Shown here: in pieces, positions 8,268-18,645 of the stretch
Layout of the letters: each line of letters begins with the position of its first letter
How positions within the stretch are numbered: position 1 is the first letter of the stretch
Source of the DNA: Solidesulfovibrio carbinolicus
Lineage (GTDB): Bacteria; Desulfobacterota; Desulfovibrionia; Desulfovibrionales; Desulfovibrionaceae
Reading direction: 5' to 3'
Assembly: GCF_004135975.1 (NCBI RefSeq)
Contig: NZ_CP026538.1
Location: 4,242,501 to 4,306,500 of the forward strand
DNA length: 64,000 nucleotides
The notes under the pieces: model-generated
Databases searched by the model: none
What the model saw: the letters and a program-made list of their open reading frames with translations, nothing else
Told to the model about the DNA's origin: nothing
Program-made: the position numbers and the translations under genes

Positions 8268-9284
8268 TCAGTTGGCCGACGCCGGGGCCAAAGCCCTGTA
8301 GAGCAGATCGGCCATGACGGCGTTGAGTCCGACATTGGCGTGGCTGTCCACGCCGTTGACCACGAGCTCACCGGGCTTTTTGTCGATGATAAGCGGCGTG
8401 AGATCCAGGACGTCCACGCCCCGCTCGCCGAAATAGCCGGCTACCCGGGCGGTCATGGCGGCGCTGCCGGCCACGTCGGACAGGCTGGGGATGAGCAAGG
8501 CCACCAGACGGATGTGGCGCTCCCGACACCAGAAAACAATGGCGTCCAGTTCGGCGGCGTGGGCGGCGAACACCGTCTTGTCGGCGTAGGCCCCGCGCAG
8601 CCGGTCCCAGAAGCCGGCCGAGGCGTCGTCGAGATTGCCCATGCGGGCCAGTCGCCAATACACGAAATTGGCCAGGGCGAAATGATCGACCAGGGATTTA
8701 GTGAGGGTTCCCTGGGGAAAGCGCACGGCAAAAGTCAGGGAGTGGCCCGATTTCTCGGCGGCGCGGTAGATGTCGTTGACGAAATAGGCCAGCACCACCA
8801 CGTCCGGGGTCACCGGATAGGAGGCCATGGCCTCGTATTCGTCCACCGAATCCCAGCCGATCTTGGCCACGTTGACCACCCGCCAGCCCTGGCCCAGGCG
8901 ACGGGCCAGCCCGTCGCCGAAGCGGTCGGCCGGGTTGTCGATGCCGTGCCCGGCGGCAAAGGAATCACCAAGGACCATGACGATCTTTTCGCCGTCCTTG
9001 CGCGGGGCCGGCTCGACGTCGCGGTAACCCAGGGCATTGACCGGCCGCCAGTAGCGCTCAAACCACTTGCGGCTGGACATGGTGAGGTTGAAGCCGTCGG
9101 ACTGGGCAAAAAACAGGGCCATGCACAGTTCCAGGACAATAAGCCCTAAAGCCAGGGCGTCCACGGCCACGAGCAGGCCCATGCCGGCCGTGCGCCCGCG
9201 CCCCTTGGGCAGCCGTGCGAGCAGCCAGCCGGCCGCCAGATTGACGGCGGCCAGCCCCAGGACGACATACAGAAGATGCAGCAT
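8268..9284 (-). CDS. Membrane-anchored SGNH/GDSL-type hydrolase
   Basis: A 338-residue protein. One or two N-terminal membrane segments (LLYVVLGLAAVNLAAGWLLA and MGLLVAVDALALGLIVLELC) precede an extracytoplasmic SGNH domain. Block I is GDSFAAGHG with the nucleophile Ser, block III contains FVND, and block V is VDSHANV with the Asp and His of the triad. Such enzymes remove or transfer O-acyl groups on glycans or lipids. It starts 3 bp after plsY and is probably co-transcribed with it and with the RNase gene. The substrate is unknown; the context hints at an envelope role. Confidence 0.8.
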   Translation of the reverse strand: MLHLLYVVLGLAAVNLAAGWLLARLPKGRGRTAGMGLLVAVDALALGLIVLELCMALFFAQSDGFNLTMSSRKWFERYWRPVNALGYRDVEPAPRKDGEKIVMVLGDSFAAGHGIDNPADRFGDGLARRLGQGWRVVNVAKIGWDSVDEYEAMASYPVTPDVVVLAYFVNDIYRAAEKSGHSLTFAVRFPQGTLTKSLVDHFALANFVYWRLARMGNLDDASAGFWDRLRGAYADKTVFAAHAAELDAIVFWCRERHIRLVALLIPSLSDVAGSAAMTARVAGYFGERGVDVLDLTPLIIDKKPGELVVNGVDSHANVGLNAVMADLLYRALAPASAN

Positions 9285-9287
9285 GGA

Positions 9288-9887
9288 TCAGGCGGCCTTG
9301 GCCCGGTCCTTGCGCCAGGATTTCTCCTGGCCGCTTCTGAGCCGGGCGATGTTTTCCCGGTGCTTGTGGATGACCAGCCCCCCGATGATCGCCGCCGCAG
9401 GGACCAGGAAAACCGGTCCGAACCAAGCGCACAGGATCGGCAAGGCCACGGCCAGGGTCAGGGAACCGGCCGAGACATAGCCCGACACCCGGATGACGGC
9501 CACGCAGGCAGCCACGGACAACAGCGCCGGGATGGGGGCCGCGCCGAGAAAGACGCCAATAGTTGTGGCCACGCCCTTGCCGCCCTTGCCGTAGAGGAAC
9601 ACCGAATACATGTGCCCGACCACGGCGGCCACGGCCACCATGCTCAGAAACACCGGCGAGTCGGTCATGGCCCGGGCGCACAGCACCGGGACCAGACCCT
9701 TGGCCAGATCAAGCACCAGGGTGAGCACCCCAAGCTTCGTGCCGCACAGGCGCGAGACGTTGGTGGCCCCGGTGTTGCGGCTGCCGGCCAAGCGCGGATC
9801 GATGCCGCGCCCGACCAGGGCCACCACCAGCCCGAAAGGGAACGCCCCCAGCAGATAGGTCAGGACAAGAAACGCTGTCGCCGCCAT
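9288..9887 (-). CDS. plsY: Glycerol-3-phosphate acyltransferase PlsY
   Basis: A 199-residue integral membrane protein with about five hydrophobic helices. All three family motifs are present: GSRNTGATNV near residue 35, the glycine-rich GKGGKGVATTIG near residue 100, and HKHRENIARL near the end. PlsY acylates glycerol-3-phosphate from acyl-phosphate, the first step of phospholipid synthesis in most bacteria. Its ATG directly abuts the stop of the RNase gene, which indicates one operon. Confidence 0.96.
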   Translation of the reverse strand: MAATAFLVLTYLLGAFPFGLVVALVGRGIDPRLAGSRNTGATNVSRLCGTKLGVLTLVLDLAKGLVPVLCARAMTDSPVFLSMVAVAAVVGHMYSVFLYGKGGKGVATTIGVFLGAAPIPALLSVAACVAVIRVSGYVSAGSLTLAVALPILCAWFGPVFLVPAAAIIGGLVIHKHRENIARLRSGQEKSWRKDRAKAA

Positions 9888-11990
9888 TTAGCCCTCTCCG
9901 AAAAGCTGTTCGTCGGGCAGGCTGGCCGGAATCTCTTCCGCGCCGAACACCCGCAGTTCGTTGGTGAGCGGATCGATACGCCCCAAGCGTAGCGCATACC
10001 GCTGGCCGGTGTAAATCGTATCGCCCAAGGTGTCCCGGGTGGCCCGGACGTAAATTTGGAAATCGGGCAGGGACAGGGAGATGAACCCGCCGGCCACGTC
10101 CACCACCACGCCCTCGAAGGTGCGTTCCTTGCAATGGCGCTGCAGGAAAGCAAGCTTCCAGTAGCGCGGCCGGAAACGCTGCACCCGGCCCACGGCCTCG
10201 ATGCGCGAAGACAACAGCGGCAACCGGGCTTCGAGTTCCCCCCGGCTCCAGCGCGGCGCGCCCGTGCGCAGCAGAGCTTCGAGCTGGGCCAGGTTGATGA
10301 GGTCGGCATAGCGCCTAAGCGGCGAAGTGACCGGGGCATAGGCCGGCGCGGCCAGGGTGGCGTGGGGCCGGGGATCGGGTTCGGTCAGGGTCGGGGGCAG
10401 TTCGCGCACGGCCCGCTGGATGGCCGGCGGATCGCTGTGAATGCCGCGAACCTCGGGCGGCAGGCGCGCGTCCTGGGTGCGAAAGAGCATGGCCGCGCCG
10501 TGGGACACGGCATAGTCGGCGGCGGCGGCGTTGCCCAGGATCATGAGTTCGCTGACCAAGAGCTGGGCCTTGGGATAGGCCGGGCAGACCGACATCTCGA
10601 TTTTGACGTCGTCGGGGTAGCCCGACAGGCTGATCTCGGGTTCGGGGCGTTCGATGATGACCGCTCCGCGCTCCAAGCGCTTGGCCCGCAGCCAGGAGGC
10701 CACGCGCCAACCGAGTTGCAGATGGGGCGCGGCGTCGCCCCGGTCCAGGGCCGCTTCCACCACGGCGTAGGTGGTGTTTTCCGCCACCCGGACGAAGGTC
10801 TTGCGCATGGCGAAGCCCACGATCTCGCCTTCGGGGGAAAAGTCCCACTCCATGACGAGCGACGGCCGCACTTCCCCGGCGCGCAGGCTGTAGAGGTCGG
10901 TGCCCAGGCACTCGGGCAGCATGTGGCTCACACCCTCGGGCAGATACAGGCTCGAAGCCCGGTGAGCCACGGCCGTGTCCAAGGGGCCGCCGAAGTCCCA
11001 GTCCAGGGCCGGATCGGCCAGGGCCAGGGCCAGCCGGATGGTTCCATCGGGGCGGGTCTCGGCGAAAAAGGCGTCGTCGATGTCCCGGGTGGTGGGGGAA
11101 TCGATGCTGACAAAGGGGATGGGTTCGGGCTCGCGGGAAAGCGCGGCCAGCCCGGCCCGGCGGGCCTCGATCTCGGCGGCGTAGGGCGCGTGCCAGTCGT
11201 CGCCGGCGGCGTAGTCGGCCTGGTCGAGATGGTAATTATAATGCGGCGGGACGATGCCCCACTGGGTGGCCAGGATATAGGCCTGGAGGGGATGGTCGGG
11301 CAGGCCCTTGCGCAGCATGGCCCACAGCACGGCGCTTTCCTGGTCGTCGGCGTCGGCCATGAGCCGGCGCAGCATGGCGGCCAGCTTGGCTGCCGCCTCG
11401 GGATCGAGCTTGGCGGCCAGGGCCGCGCCCTTCTTGCGGTCGCCCGTGGCCCAGCCGTGCCAGAGTTCCTTGAAAAAGGCCTGGCCGGCCACGACCACCT
11501 TTTCGCGTTCCTCGGCGGCGGCGGCTTCGGTGAGGCGGCGCTCCACGGTTTCGGCCGCATAGACCTCGAACTTGGGGGCGTGGAACTTGAAATGGGTCTT
11601 GCAGCCAAGAAGCGCCCGGCCCATGCCGGCCACGGCGTCAACGTCGGGTTTTTCGCCCACAAGGCCGGCGAACCATTCGGCCGATTCCTCGCGCACCTCG
11701 CCCTGGGCCAGTTCCCACAGCTCCAGCGGAGCGATGGCCTTGGCCGCGGCCTCGCGTTTGGCCTGATGGCTAGCCAGGATCTCGGAAATCGCGCTGCGGT
11801 CGCGGGGGCCGTCGTAGCGCGGCCCCATCCAGGGCAGCACCCGGGCCATGGCCATTTTTTCCTCGCGATGCGTGAGCGTATACACCCGCAGCCGACCCGA
11901 AGACTCTTCCAGCACCCAGGCCACCTGCGCCTGGTTGCCCTGCATGAACTCCACCAGACACCCCGGGCCGACGTAGCGTTCCAACGCCAT
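9888..11990 (-). CDS. RNase II/R-family exoribonuclease
   Basis: A 700-residue protein. The RNB catalytic domain spans about 290-590, and its metal-binding core reads SIDSPTTRDIDDAF (295-308), retaining the conserved aspartates. A typical SPLRRYADLINLAQLEAL helix follows near 545-570. The C-terminal about 70 residues look like an S1-type OB fold (FEGVVVDVAGGFISLSLP). The long N-terminal part (1-280) does not show the usual cold-shock repeats of E. coli RNase R or II. It should degrade RNA 3' to 5'. Whether it is RNase R or an RNase II-like enzyme cannot be settled here, so no symbol is given. Confidence 0.88.
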   Translation of the reverse strand: MALERYVGPGCLVEFMQGNQAQVAWVLEESSGRLRVYTLTHREEKMAMARVLPWMGPRYDGPRDRSAISEILASHQAKREAAAKAIAPLELWELAQGEVREESAEWFAGLVGEKPDVDAVAGMGRALLGCKTHFKFHAPKFEVYAAETVERRLTEAAAAEEREKVVVAGQAFFKELWHGWATGDRKKGAALAAKLDPEAAAKLAAMLRRLMADADDQESAVLWAMLRKGLPDHPLQAYILATQWGIVPPHYNYHLDQADYAAGDDWHAPYAAEIEARRAGLAALSREPEPIPFVSIDSPTTRDIDDAFFAETRPDGTIRLALALADPALDWDFGGPLDTAVAHRASSLYLPEGVSHMLPECLGTDLYSLRAGEVRPSLVMEWDFSPEGEIVGFAMRKTFVRVAENTTYAVVEAALDRGDAAPHLQLGWRVASWLRAKRLERGAVIIERPEPEISLSGYPDDVKIEMSVCPAYPKAQLLVSELMILGNAAAADYAVSHGAAMLFRTQDARLPPEVRGIHSDPPAIQRAVRELPPTLTEPDPRPHATLAAPAYAPVTSPLRRYADLINLAQLEALLRTGAPRWSRGELEARLPLLSSRIEAVGRVQRFRPRYWKLAFLQRHCKERTFEGVVVDVAGGFISLSLPDFQIYVRATRDTLGDTIYTGQRYALRLGRIDPLTNELRVFGAEEIPASLPDEQLFGEG

Positions 11991-12149
11991 CGATAATCCT
12001 TCTGTTTCGCGCGCAAGGCGGCCGGCGGCGGCCGGACGGCTTCCCGTCCGGCCCCGCCGGCCGCCCTTTTCCGTTTACGACAAGCCAAGATCGCGCCAAA
12101 CCCGCGCCCTCGGCACAAGATACTCGTTCCGCCCCCTTAAAACCCTTTC

Positions 12150-12189
12150 GGGGGGTCCGGGGGCCTCAGGCCCCCGGCCGCCGGAGGCA
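12150..12189 (-). repeat. Hairpin repeat family, copy R1
   Basis: Read on the minus strand this 40-nt element begins TGCCTCCGGCGGCC, continues with a GGGGGCC/GGCCCCC hairpin and ends GGACCCCCC. It lies just downstream of the stop of the AICAR transformylase gene, after a purine-rich GAAGAGAAGAG tract. It is identical over all 40 bases to the site rejoined when the IS110-family element at 40217-41372 is removed. Its position fits a terminator or mRNA-end stabiliser; no U tract is present. Confidence 0.8.
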
Positions 12190-12213
12190 CTCTTCTCTTC
12201 TACCCTATCTACA

Positions 12214-13491
12214 TTAATGCCTGAACGACCGCTGCCCCGTAAACACCATGGCGACCTGGGGCGTGGCTTCGTTGCAGGCGGCGATGACTTCGGTGTCGCG
12301 GATGGAGCCGCCGGGCTGAGCGATGGCCGTGACCCCGGCGCCGATGCACAGGTCCACGCCGTCGCGGAACGGGAAAAAGCCGTCGGACACCACCACCGAT
12401 CCGGCCAGCCCGCCCATGGTCGCCTCGGTGCGGGCCTTGATGTCGGCCAGGCTGGCGGCGGCCTCGGGATCGGCGGCGGCCTTCTGGGTCAGCTCGTAGA
12501 GCGACAGCTTGTGGGCAGCGAAGGCCAGGCTGTCGGCGTACTTGGTCTTGGCCTTGAAGATGGTCAGCTCGACCACGCCGACCCGGTCCTGTTCGCCGGT
12601 GCCGATGGCCACGGTGGCCCCGTTTTTGACGAAGATGACCGAGTTGGAGGTGACGCCGGCTTCCACGGCCCAGGCAAAAAGCAGATCCTCGGCTTCTTGC
12701 CGCGTCGGAGTCCGGGCCACCACCGTGATCCCGGCCTTGTCCGTGGCCTGGGCCGGCAGGAAGTCGCCGGCAGCCAGGATGCGATTTCTGAACGAGAACT
12801 GGGCCACGATGCCGCCGTCGGCCAGGGACTTGAGGTCCAGGTAGGGCTGGCCCACGAGCTTGTCCAACTGGGCCAGGCCCGGAAGCTTGAAGATGCGGAG
12901 ATTTTTCTTGGACTTGAGTATGTCCAGGGCGGCCGGTTCATAGTCCGGCGCGGCCACCACCTCGAAATAGACGGCGTTGATCTTTTCGGCCGTGGCCACA
13001 TCCAGGGTGCGGTTGACCACGATGGCCCCGCCAAAGGCGGCGATGCGGTCGGAGGCAAACGCGGCCTCGAAGGCGGCGCACAGGCCGGCCTCGGACCAGG
13101 CCGCGCCGCAGGGATTGTTGTGCTTGAGGATGACGGCGGCCGGCTTGGCGGTCAGGTACTGGAGAATATTGACGCCGTTGTCCACGTCGGTGAGATTGGT
13201 CTTGCCGGGATGCTTGCCGGACTGGAGCAGATGCTCCTCGGTGGCGGCGCAAATCAGGCCGTCGCCGGGGCCGCGAAATTCCACGCCGCCCAGGGACAGG
13301 CGGCCGGCGGCCGGGGCGTAGAGCGCGGCCGGCTGGTCCGGGTTTTCGCCGTAGCGCAGGCCCTTTTCCTCGCCGTCGATGGTCCAGGTGCGCTTGGCAA
13401 AGACCAGTTCGGTCTCGCCCAGGCGGATGACGAGCTCGGACGGGAAGGGGTCTTCCACCACGGTGGTGTACATTTTCTTGAGGTCGCTCAT
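12214..13491 (-). CDS. Stand-alone AICAR transformylase (PurH C-terminal half)
   Basis: A 425-residue protein matching only the formyltransferase half of PurH. The catalytic Lys-His pair appears as LKHNNPCGAA (K123, H124), with further family blocks at SNSVIFVKNG, SDGFFPFRDG and the C-terminal VMVFTGQRSFRH-like end (here QVAMVFTGQRSFRH). It transfers a formyl group from 10-formyl-THF to AICAR in purine synthesis. The N-terminal MGS-like IMP cyclohydrolase domain of bifunctional PurH is missing, so a separate cyclohydrolase must act elsewhere. PurA is encoded about 0.5 kb away on the other strand. Confidence 0.92.
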   Translation of the reverse strand: MSDLKKMYTTVVEDPFPSELVIRLGETELVFAKRTWTIDGEEKGLRYGENPDQPAALYAPAAGRLSLGGVEFRGPGDGLICAATEEHLLQSGKHPGKTNLTDVDNGVNILQYLTAKPAAVILKHNNPCGAAWSEAGLCAAFEAAFASDRIAAFGGAIVVNRTLDVATAEKINAVYFEVVAAPDYEPAALDILKSKKNLRIFKLPGLAQLDKLVGQPYLDLKSLADGGIVAQFSFRNRILAAGDFLPAQATDKAGITVVARTPTRQEAEDLLFAWAVEAGVTSNSVIFVKNGATVAIGTGEQDRVGVVELTIFKAKTKYADSLAFAAHKLSLYELTQKAAADPEAAASLADIKARTEATMGGLAGSVVVSDGFFPFRDGVDLCIGAGVTAIAQPGGSIRDTEVIAACNEATPQVAMVFTGQRSFRH

Positions 13492-13640
13492 GGCATGACC
13501 GCTCCTTGTGGCGTGTGTGCAGGCTGCCTAGCACAGCCGGCCCGGGGGGGCAAATTGCATTTGGAAGGGCCGGCCAATTCTGCTACCAAGGCCTGTCCGC
13601 GGCGCAACACGCCGCAGGTTTTCGGGGCAAGGGAGTTGTC

Positions 13641-15301
<1,661 letters not shown>

Positions 15302-15336
15302 CGGGCGAGGAAGAGCGCGGAGAGAAAGACAGAAGA

Positions 15337-15384
15337 GCGGGCTCTGCCCGCACCCGCCGGGGGGATAATCCCCCCGGACCCCCG
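15337..15384 (+). repeat. Hairpin repeat, divergent copy R3
   Basis: About 35 nt after the purA stop, a GCGGGC/GCCCGC hairpin is followed by a GCCGGGGGGATAATCCCCCC hairpin and GGACCCCC. The second hairpin plus GGACCCCC resembles the 3' half of the repeats at 12150, 18451, 41373 and 55523. The 5' TGCCTCCGGC module is absent. It probably helps end or protect the purA transcript. Confidence 0.6.
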
Positions 15385-15449
15385 TCCCGGTGTTCGGTTG
15401 GGAGGGACGGGGGTCCGGCCGGCGGGCGCGAAGGCAGCCAAGAGATATC

Positions 15450-15518
15450 GAAGGCCGGGATTTCGGTGTTTTGTCCGGGCGGAAGCCGCCCGGACAAAAC
15501 ACCGAAATCCCGGCCTTC
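15450..15518. repeat. 33-bp perfect inverted repeat, 3-nt loop
   Basis: The left arm 15450-15482 and right arm 15486-15518 are perfectly complementary over 33 bases with AAG between them. The sequence would form a cruciform in DNA or a very stable RNA hairpin. No T run follows, so it is not a standard terminator. It lies in the 390-bp gap between purA and the radical SAM gene, which holds no gene. Confidence 0.9.
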
Positions 15519-15529
15519 AACTTGTCAGC

Positions 15530-15584
15530 GAGGGTGCGGATTTGGGCGCGATCAAAGCCTCGCGCCCAAATCCGCACCCCTCGC
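15530..15584. repeat. Second long inverted repeat in the purA-radical SAM gap
   Basis: A 19-bp perfect stem (15532-15550 with 15561-15579) closes a 10-nt loop. It extends by about five more pairs (GCGAG/CTCGC) across a one-base bulge. It begins 11 bp after the 33-bp inverted repeat. Weaker stems (GGCGA/TCGCC, CGCCGAA/TTCGGCG) continue to about 15670. The remaining DNA up to 15691 holds only the ribosome site of the next gene. Confidence 0.85.
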
Positions 15585-15691
15585 ATTGTTTGCGCCGAAG
15601 CGACACGAGATGGTGCTGGCGTGAGGCTTGAAGCGCGGCCGGTTTCGGCGTAAGGCGACATTTCGCCGCAAGGCATTCCATTGGAGGTTTC

Positions 15692-16906
15692 ATGAGCAAG
15701 CGCAGCAGCGTCGCCCTTGGCACGATTCTCAAGCAGTCGGTCAAGGTGGCCCGTCATCCCTGGATCGCCGGCCGCCTGGCCGCCCTTGAGAAAGAAAAGT
15801 TCCTGTTTTCCTTCCTCAATCCCCAGGCCGAGACCGGCCATGCCCGCAGCATCCGGCAGCTCTCCATCCGCATCACGGACATGTGCAATCTGCGCTGCCA
15901 TACCTGCGGCCAGTGGGGCGACCAGGGGTTTCTCCACGGATGCGATCTCAAGGACCTGAAGAAAAAGGAAATCTCGCCGGAGCGTTATCTGGCGCTTTTG
16001 GAGGATCTGGCCCGTCACGGCCATCGTCCTTCGGTTTACCTGTGGGGCGGCGAGCCGACCATGTATAAAGGATGGCTGGAGATCATCGAGCGGGCAACCG
16101 AACTGAAAATGCCGACGTCCATCGCCACCAACGCCACGCGGGTGGCGGCGGCGGCGGACCGGCTGGCGGCCGCGCCGATGTTTTTGCTCCAAATGTCCAT
16201 CGACGGGCATTCGGCCGAGACCCACAACGCGGCCCGGCCCTCGGCCGGCGGCGGCGACAACCACAAGGTGGTCCAGGAAGCCTTGTCCGCCATCAAGGAA
16301 GCCAAGAAGGCCCACAAGACCCAGCTGCCGCTGGTGGCGGCCTTGACCACGATTTCCAGCGCCAACGTCCACCACTTGGTGGACATTTACGAGGCCTACA
16401 AGGACCGGGTCGATCTTTTTGTCTATTACCTGTCCTGGTGGATCGACGAAAAGAGCGCCAAGGCCCATGACGAGGACTTCACGCGCCGCTTCGGGTTCAC
16501 GCCCAAGCTGCATTGGGGCTGGGTGGGCGATTGGACCATCAAGGACCATGAGACGCTCAACAAACAGCTGGCCGAAGTGCAGCGCCGTTCCAAGGGCTGG
16601 AACAACCCGCCGGTCAACATCATCCCCAACGTGGCCGGCGTGGACAACCTGCGCGAGTACTACACCAACCACGAATCGACCTTTGGCTACAACCAGTGCA
16701 TCTCCATTTTCCAGGCGGTGGAGCTGGATTCCAACGGCGACATGTCGCCGTGCCGCGACTATCATGACTACATCGTCGGCAACGTGCGCGACCACACCAT
16801 CACCGAGCTGTGGAACAGCGAATCCTATCGCCGGTTCCGGGCCAGCCTGCACACCGAGGGGCTGATGCCGTCGTGCACCCGTTGTTGCGGGTTGATGGGG
16901 TATTGA
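15692..16906 (+). CDS. Radical SAM/SPASM protein
   Basis: A 404-residue enzyme. The radical SAM cluster motif is CNLRCHTC (C65, C69, C72), followed by the GGEP motif as WGGEPTMY. The C-terminal SPASM-type region has ELDSNGDMSPCRDYHDY and a final CTRCCG, so an auxiliary iron-sulfur cluster is likely. The ATG at 15692 has GGAGG upstream. Its stop overlaps the next glycosyltransferase start by one base (TGATG), so both belong to one operon. Similar proteins occur in surface-glycan and peptide-modification loci; the substrate is unknown. Confidence 0.88.
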   Translation: MSKRSSVALGTILKQSVKVARHPWIAGRLAALEKEKFLFSFLNPQAETGHARSIRQLSIRITDMCNLRCHTCGQWGDQGFLHGCDLKDLKKKEISPERYLALLEDLARHGHRPSVYLWGGEPTMYKGWLEIIERATELKMPTSIATNATRVAAAADRLAAAPMFLLQMSIDGHSAETHNAARPSAGGGDNHKVVQEALSAIKEAKKAHKTQLPLVAALTTISSANVHHLVDIYEAYKDRVDLFVYYLSWWIDEKSAKAHDEDFTRRFGFTPKLHWGWVGDWTIKDHETLNKQLAEVQRRSKGWNNPPVNIIPNVAGVDNLREYYTNHESTFGYNQCISIFQAVELDSNGDMSPCRDYHDYIVGNVRDHTITELWNSESYRRFRASLHTEGLMPSCTRCCGLMGY

Positions 16907-18027
16907 TGGCGCGAGAGACTCCTGCCCGCGTCGTTTTCCTGTTGCAGGACCTGGAGTTCGGCGGCACCCAGCGCCAGGCCCTGGAACTGGGCCTGCGTCT
17001 GGACCGGTCGCGTTTCGCGCCGGAGTTCTGGATGCTGGCCGACGTCCGCGATTTTGCGCCCCGGGCCGAGGCCGGCGGCATTCCGCTGACCTGGCTGTCG
17101 CCCTATCCCAAGGTCGGGGCGCAGTCCCTGGCCGGGCTGTGGCGCAAGCTCAAGGCCAGCCCGCCCGATCTCTTCGTGCCGCTGACCGCCGTGCCCAACA
17201 TCTGGGGCCGGGTGTTCGCCGCGCTGCAAGGGGTTACGCCCGTCATCGGCACCTGCCGGGGCGGCGGGGCCATCAAGCGACAGCACGAGCGGTTTTTAAA
17301 AGGATTGTGCGACCGCCACATCGTCAACGCCGCGCCCCTGGCCAAGGCGCTTGTGGCCCTTGGCCGGCCGGCCGAGCGCGTGGAGTGCATCCCCAACGGC
17401 GTGGACACCGACCATTTCCTGCCGCCGCCCGACGACATGCGTCCGGTGCGCGAGGTGGTCTTGTGCCTGGCCCGGTTTTGCGAGGACAAGGACCACGAGA
17501 CGCTCATCCGGTCCTTTGAATACGTCGTGGCCAGGCGTCCCCGGGCCGAGCTGTGGCTGGTGGGCGACGGGCCGCTGCGCACCGCCGTGCGGACGCTGGC
17601 CGCTCGAAGCCCGGTGCGGGGGCTTATTCGCACCTACCCGTCCACCCCCGATCCCCGGCCGTTTTTTCAGCAGGCCTCGGTGGCCGTGCTGTCCTCGGTG
17701 CGCGAAGGGCTGCCCAACGTGCTGCTCGAAGCCATGGCCATGGGCCTGCCCGTGGCGGCCACGGCCGTGGGCGGCATCCCGGACCTGGTCGTGCCCGACG
17801 TCACCGGGCTGTTGTGTCCGCCGCGCAATCCCGAAGCCCTGGGCGAGACCATCGCCGGCCTGCTCGCCGACGAGGACAAGCGGCTGGGCATGGGCCGGGC
17901 CGCCCGGGAACGCGCCGTGGCGCTGTATTCCATGGACGCCATGGTGCGCCGCCACGAAACCGTCTTTGCCCAGGCGTTAGCCGGGACAGGTTCCCCGGCC
18001 GCCGGCCGCCCCGACGCCGAGGCGTAA
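16906..18027 (+). CDS. GT4-family glycosyltransferase
   Basis: A 373-residue GT-B fold enzyme. The N-terminal loop is LEFGGTQRQALEL. The C-terminal donor site holds the IPNGVDTDHF block and EX7E signature in REGLPNVLLEAMAMGLPVAA, followed by the GGIPDLV loop. It is coupled to the upstream radical SAM gene by a one-base overlap. It likely adds a sugar to a surface glycan or glycolipid in the cytoplasm; specificity cannot be read. Confidence 0.9.
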   Translation: MARETPARVVFLLQDLEFGGTQRQALELGLRLDRSRFAPEFWMLADVRDFAPRAEAGGIPLTWLSPYPKVGAQSLAGLWRKLKASPPDLFVPLTAVPNIWGRVFAALQGVTPVIGTCRGGGAIKRQHERFLKGLCDRHIVNAAPLAKALVALGRPAERVECIPNGVDTDHFLPPPDDMRPVREVVLCLARFCEDKDHETLIRSFEYVVARRPRAELWLVGDGPLRTAVRTLAARSPVRGLIRTYPSTPDPRPFFQQASVAVLSSVREGLPNVLLEAMAMGLPVAATAVGGIPDLVVPDVTGLLCPPRNPEALGETIAGLLADEDKRLGMGRAARERAVALYSMDAMVRRHETVFAQALAGTGSPAAGRPDAEA

Positions 18028-18086
18028 AACCCGCCCGCGCAGCCGCGCGACCCTGTTCCGGCCGTTTCGGCCATGGAGTCCGACTC

Positions 18087-18440
18087 ATGCGACACCGCCT
18101 ACTTGCTGTTTTCTTCGCCTGCCTGGTCCTTTTGGCCCCGGCGCTGGCCGCCGCGGAAACCGATGTGGCCGGCGTCTGGCGCGGGTCGCTCTATGGCTCC
18201 AATCTGCAGGCCGTGGTCGAACAGGACGGCAACGCGGTCAAGGCCCAGGTCGTCGTCAGCGCCCTGACCGGCGAAACCAACGTCTACCACGTGGTGGGGG
18301 CCATCTTTAACGGCCACCTCTACATGCTCCACGGCAGTGGCCACATCTTCGAAGGCGACGCCAAGGGCAACGAACTGACCGGCGTGCTCACCACCAAAGG
18401 CGGCAGCAAAGTCGAACTGCGCGCTGTCAGAACGCCGTAG
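18087..18440 (+). CDS. Secreted protein, paralogue of the 2137 gene
   Basis: A 117-residue protein with a clear signal peptide (MRHRLLAVFFACLVLLAPAL then AAAE) and a beta-rich mature domain of about 93 residues. TNVYHVVGAIFNGHLYMLHG and SGHIFEGD align with the protein at 2137-2553. The ATG at 18087 has GGAG upstream. It is probably periplasmic. Function is unknown; the small beta domain with repeated Gly-His signatures could bind a ligand or surface polymer. Confidence 0.8.
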   Translation: MRHRLLAVFFACLVLLAPALAAAETDVAGVWRGSLYGSNLQAVVEQDGNAVKAQVVVSALTGETNVYHVVGAIFNGHLYMLHGSGHIFEGDAKGNELTGVLTTKGGSKVELRAVRTP

Positions 18441-18450
18441 AAGAATAAGA

Positions 18451-18492
18451 TGCCTCCGGCGGCCAAAGGGGCTGAGCCCCTTTGGAAACCCC
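18451..18492 (+). repeat. Hairpin repeat family, copy R2
   Basis: Ten bases after the stop of the secreted protein gene comes TGCCTCCGGCGGCC (18451-18464), then a CCAAAGGGG/CCCCTTTGG hairpin and GGAAACCCC. The 5' module equals copy R1, but the hairpin arms differ in sequence while keeping complementarity. That covariation supports selection on structure. An upstream purine tract (GAAGAATAAGA) also matches the family. Confidence 0.75.
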
Positions 18493-18645
18493 GCATGGGA
18501 AAAGTGTAAAGGGGTTTCGGCGCGGATTGGTTCTTTTGGCAACGGCGAACAAAGCGACGGATGAAGAGGCCGACAAGGTCTCTTCTTTGTTATACGGGAC
18601 TGAATACGATGGATCTTGCGGCGTTACGCCGCATCAGGAGGATAC

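Noticed and set aside
10056-11996. Long open frame (about 646 codons) antisense to the RNase gene, and many similar long frames opposite real genes.
   Set aside because: High G+C with strong third-position bias opens antisense frames. The products are Gly/His/Gln/Arg-rich without known motifs, while the opposite strand encodes a recognisable enzyme.
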